Positions 61,479 to 64,000 of a stretch of 64,000 nt of DNA are shown piece by piece. This DNA comes from Roseateles sp. YR242 (GTDB lineage Bacteria; Pseudomonadota; Gammaproteobacteria; Burkholderiales; Burkholderiaceae_C), in the NCBI RefSeq assembly GCF_900109745.1, contig NZ_FOAV01000009.1, positions 62,001-126,000 on the forward strand. Reading direction: 5' to 3'. Below the pieces are notes generated by a model that saw nothing but the letters and a program-made list of their open reading frames with translations, was not told the origin of the DNA and ran no database searches. Positions within the stretch are counted from its first letter, which is position 1. Every line of letters starts with the position of its first letter. The translations under genes were made by a program, and so were the position numbers.

Positions 61479-63155
61479 TCAGGCTTCGGGGAGGCTGAAG
61501 TAGAACCGGGCCCCCTTGCCCACTTCGGATTCGGCCCAGATGTCCCCGCCATGGCGGCGGACGATGCGGCGGGCCGAGGCCAGGCCCACCCCGGTGCCCT
61601 GGAACTCGCTGGCGCTGTGCAGGCGTTGGAAGACACCAAAGAGCCGGTCTGAAAACCGCATGTCGAATCCGGCGCCATTGTCGGAAACCACAAATACCCG
61701 CTCCCCGTCCCGCGTCATGGCCTCGAAGCGGATGACCGCCGACGCCTCCCGGCTGCTGTACTTCCAGGCATTGCCCAGCAGGTTTTCCAGCACCATGCGC
61801 AGCAAGGTCGGGTCGCCCTGCACCCGCAGGCCGGGCTGGACATGCGTCTGCACCTGCCGCTGAGGCACCGCCCGCCGCAATTCGTCCAGCACATGCGCGG
61901 CCAGCAGGGAGAAGTCCACCGTCTCCTGCCGCAAGGCCTGGGAGGACAGCTGAGAAAGCGCCAGCAAGGCATCGATCATGCTGTGCATGCGCCCGGCCGC
62001 ACTGAGCACCCGGTCCAGGTGGTCATTGCCGGCCCGGTCCAGCAGGCGCCCGTAGTCCTCCTTGAGGATGCGGGTAAAGCCCTCCACCACCCGCAGCGGC
62101 GCCCGCAAGTCGTGCGAAACGGTATAGCTGAAGGAGGCCTGATCCGCCCGGGCCTGTTCCGCCGCACGCATGGCCAGCGCCGCCGGCACGGTGTCCACCG
62201 CCCCCTGCGGCCAGAGGCTGAGCAGGGATCCCTGAACACCGTCGTTGTGCGGCACAGGCGTGAGGCACAACCACCAGGACCCGCAGGCGCTGCCTGACTG
62301 CAGATCCGGCTCGGCCAGGGCCTGCCGCAATTCGTCGGGCAGGCGCTCTTCACAGGCGCGCCACAACTGCCCCTTCACTTCCACCGCGCCCCCCATCATC
62401 TGGGCCGCCGCATCGTTGAAGTCCACCAGCCGGGTCAAGGCACCCGGCTGCGCCTCGCTGATCAGCCAGGCGGGGCCGGGCAAGGCCCGCAACCATTCCG
62501 TGGAGACTGGGCCAGGCGCCGCCGCGCCAGCAGCGCCAGCAGCACCCGCTTGAGGGTCAGCGTCGGCATCGCGCAAACGGGCGGAGCCCAGGTAACCGGT
62601 GAAGCGGCCCGCAAGGTCCAGCACTGCCTGCCCGCGCAGTTCCCAGCAACGGTCCTGCGTGTCACGCACCAGCCAGCCCGAGAAGGATTGGCCGGTGGCC
62701 ATGCCACGGGCCAGGTCCAGGGATTCATCCGCAGGTCGAAAACGCTCCCACAAGGTCTGGGTGACCGCGCCATTGAGCGGGGACCCCACCCAGTTCGAGG
62801 CCGGCGCCCCCTGTGGGGCCTGCCAGCGCACCAGGTGATGCAAGGCATCCGTTTGCCAATGCCAGTCGGGGATGAGTTGGGTCAAGACCTGGGCCTGCTG
62901 GCGTGACTCACGCAGCAATTCACCAAACTGCGCACGCGCCAGCCTCACCGCCATGTGCCAGGAGACGGCCGCGACAAACAGCATCAGTACCGCGCCAGCC
63001 ACGAGCGCAGTCAGCACGAGCCCAGGCCCGCTCTGCTCCAGATTCAGCGCCACCAGCAGGACAAGGGCAAGAGCCGCCAGCCCGAGTGCCAGCGCTGCGC
63101 CCTTCCACGGCCGACGGCGAACGGCGGCTTCCCCCAACCTATTCATGCTGACCAT
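61479..63155 (-). CDS. Membrane sensor histidine kinase with PAS-like region (HisKA/HATPase)
   Basis: The product is 558 residues; ATG 63155 or ATG 63146 can start it. Two N-terminal TM segments (about 20-38 and 48-68) anchor it. PAS-like regions follow (about 90-190 and 205-310), with an Ala/Gly-rich stretch between them. The kinase core has FSYTVSHDLRAPLRVVEGFT (phospho-acceptor near His348), MVLENLLGNAWKYSSR (N-box), VSDNGAGFDMRF (G1), and TGVGLASARRIVRRHGG (G2). The layout resembles bacteriophytochrome/CphA-like HisKA kinases. It faces left and is divergent from the Hpt gene. Confidence 0.92.
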   Translation of the reverse strand: MVSMNRLGEAAVRRRPWKGAALALGLAALALVLLVALNLEQSGPGLVLTALVAGAVLMLFVAAVSWHMAVRLARAQFGELLRESRQQAQVLTQLIPDWHWQTDALHHLVRWQAPQGAPASNWVGSPLNGAVTQTLWERFRPADESLDLARGMATGQSFSGWLVRDTQDRCWELRGQAVLDLAGRFTGYLGSARLRDADADPQAGAAGAAGAAAPGPVSTEWLRALPGPAWLISEAQPGALTRLVDFNDAAAQMMGGAVEVKGQLWRACEERLPDELRQALAEPDLQSGSACGSWWLCLTPVPHNDGVQGSLLSLWPQGAVDTVPAALAMRAAEQARADQASFSYTVSHDLRAPLRVVEGFTRILKEDYGRLLDRAGNDHLDRVLSAAGRMHSMIDALLALSQLSSQALRQETVDFSLLAAHVLDELRRAVPQRQVQTHVQPGLRVQGDPTLLRMVLENLLGNAWKYSSREASAVIRFEAMTRDGERVFVVSDNGAGFDMRFSDRLFGVFQRLHSASEFQGTGVGLASARRIVRRHGGDIWAESEVGKGARFYFSLPEA

Positions 63156-63367
63156 TGTATGTAGGCATCCAGCCCCAAAAGCCAGCCTAGACGAGGGACG
63201 TCCGCAATGGATCCGGCGTGCGCCCCCGTAAAAACCAAGGGCTTACCCCGATCAGGGGTGTCAACAGCAGGAGATTTGCCGCTTTTTCGCACGCTTGAGG
63301 GCTTGCAGTGACAGACAATGCGCAGTGACCTTGCGTGAAATCATCACTGCAGATCCATCCAGAAAAG

Positions 63368-63793
63368 ATGTCACCAGACCACATCCTGACGATGCCGCCC
63401 CGCCTGTCGCCTTCTCCCACCGTGCTGGACGAGCAGGCGCTCGCCCGTCTGCGCGAACTGGATCCGGGCGGCACCAACCATCTGCTGGAGCGGGTGATTG
63501 GTGCATTCCTGAAGGCACTGGAGCAACAGGAGGCGGTGCTGCGACAGGGGCTGGCCCCGGCGCCGGACCTGCCGGCCCTGCGCCATGTGGCCCACACCCT
63601 GAAATCGGCCGCAGCCAGCCTGGGGGCCTCGGCCCTGTCTGAGCGCTGTGCCCAGATCGAGGCGATGGCACGTGCGGGAGAGGTGCAGGGGCTGCCTGCG
63701 CTGACCACCACCGCCATGGCGGACATCGACGCTGCGCGCCTGGCGCTGCAGCAGTTGCTTCTCCCCCCCGGTCCGATGAAAGCGCCGACGTGA
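63368..63793 (+). CDS. Histidine phosphotransfer (Hpt) domain protein
   Basis: The product is 141 residues from ATG 63368; a GTG at 63335 or an ATG at 63392 are alternatives, with no strong ribosome site for any. It shows the Hpt fold sequence LARLRELDPGGTNHLLERVI and the phospho-acceptor site ALRHVAHTLKSAAASLGASA (His in AHTLKSA). It should shuttle phosphate between a hybrid or orthodox kinase and a response regulator, as in phosphorelays. Its TGA overlaps the start of a response-regulator gene, so these two are coupled. Confidence 0.9.
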   Translation: MSPDHILTMPPRLSPSPTVLDEQALARLRELDPGGTNHLLERVIGAFLKALEQQEAVLRQGLAPAPDLPALRHVAHTLKSAAASLGASALSERCAQIEAMARAGEVQGLPALTTTAMADIDAARLALQQLLLPPGPMKAPT

Positions 63794-64000
63794 AGGAAGG
63801 CGTATTGAAAGAACGGCCCCGCGTCCTCCTCGTGGACGACGACCAGGTCAACCTGCTGTTGATCGAGGCGGCACTGCGCGAGCATGGCTTCGCCCCCACC
63901 TCGACCAACAGCGGCGAAGAAGCGCTGCAGATGGTGACGCAGTGGACCCCCGACATCATCGTGCTGGACGCCCTCATGCCTGGCCTGGACGGCTTCCAGA
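63790..64000 (+). CDS. Response regulator receiver domain protein (partial, 5' end)
   Basis: The gene begins at a GTG (63790) that overlaps the Hpt stop (GTGA); a TTG at 63805 is another option. It continues past the window edge. The first 70 residues show a receiver domain: PRVLLVDDDQVNLLLIEAAL with the acidic pocket and phospho-acceptor Asp in IIVLDALMPGLDGF. The output domain lies beyond the window. With the upstream Hpt protein it forms part of a phosphorelay. Confidence 0.9.
   Translation, partial: MKEGVLKERPRVLLVDDDQVNLLLIEAALREHGFAPTSTNSGEEALQMVTQWTPDIIVLDALMPGLDGFQ

Overview
The window is about 64 kb of high-GC DNA from a flagellated Gram-negative bacterium. An XrtA (exosortase A)/PEP-CTERM polysaccharide locus, DUF1841 and DUF3460 proteins, a complete flg rod-hook operon and KefF/KefC-type genes together point to a betaproteobacterium of the order Burkholderiales, most likely of the Roseateles/Mitsuaria/Rubrivivax kind. 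This assignment is an inference from gene content; no rRNA gene is present.

Region 1 (1-17.8 kb, almost all on the minus strand) is one half of an XrtA locus. It holds polysaccharide export, chain-length and tyrosine-kinase genes, an outer-membrane barrel, an ExeA-like ATPase, a polysaccharide deacetylase, a FemAB-like transferase, four glycosyltransferases, an XrtA-EpsI fusion, an asparagine-synthase-like amidotransferase and the start of an O-glycosylation/O-antigen ligase cut by the window edge. Many genes overlap by ATGA, so it reads as one long operon. A lone ThiF/E1-like gene and a divergent PEP-CTERM protein gene with a sigma-54 type promoter stand at its upstream end.

Region 2 (19-26.9 kb, minus) is a type I secretion system (TolC, HlyD, LapB-type ABC transporter) led by a TPR-GT41 (SPINDLY/OGT-like) glycosyltransferase. 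A sigma-28-like promoter lies upstream and points into it. No secreted substrate gene is in the window.

Region 3 (27-37 kb) holds housekeeping and small genes: a hypothetical protein, DUF1993, a D-2-hydroxyacid dehydrogenase, minCDE, a bile acid:sodium symporter-like transporter, metG, a DUF3460 gene and scpA. Between minC and the transporter lies the longest gene-free stretch (about 950 bp). It has DnaA-box-like dyads and a structured 165-bp inverted-repeat element, and predominant gene orientation switches here from minus to plus. Two diverged copies of a ~125-bp interspersed repeat are found at 19.2 kb and 33.6 kb.

Region 4 (37-42.6 kb) holds a NarL-type response regulator, a MaoC dehydratase, an orphan ParA-like ATPase, a KefF/KefC-like potassium efflux pair and a DUF1841 gene.

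Region 5 (42.7-64 kb) is the flagellar block. flgM-flgN and flgA run leftward, flgM behind a consensus-spaced sigma-28 promoter, and flgBCDEFGHIJKL runs rightward. Directly behind flgL come an HDOD protein, a seven-PAS HisKA_2 kinase and a REC-ANTAR regulator, then a membrane histidine kinase, an Hpt protein and the start of a response regulator cut by the window edge. The layout suggests that motility, secretion/glycosylation and signalling may share sigma-28 and operon-level control.
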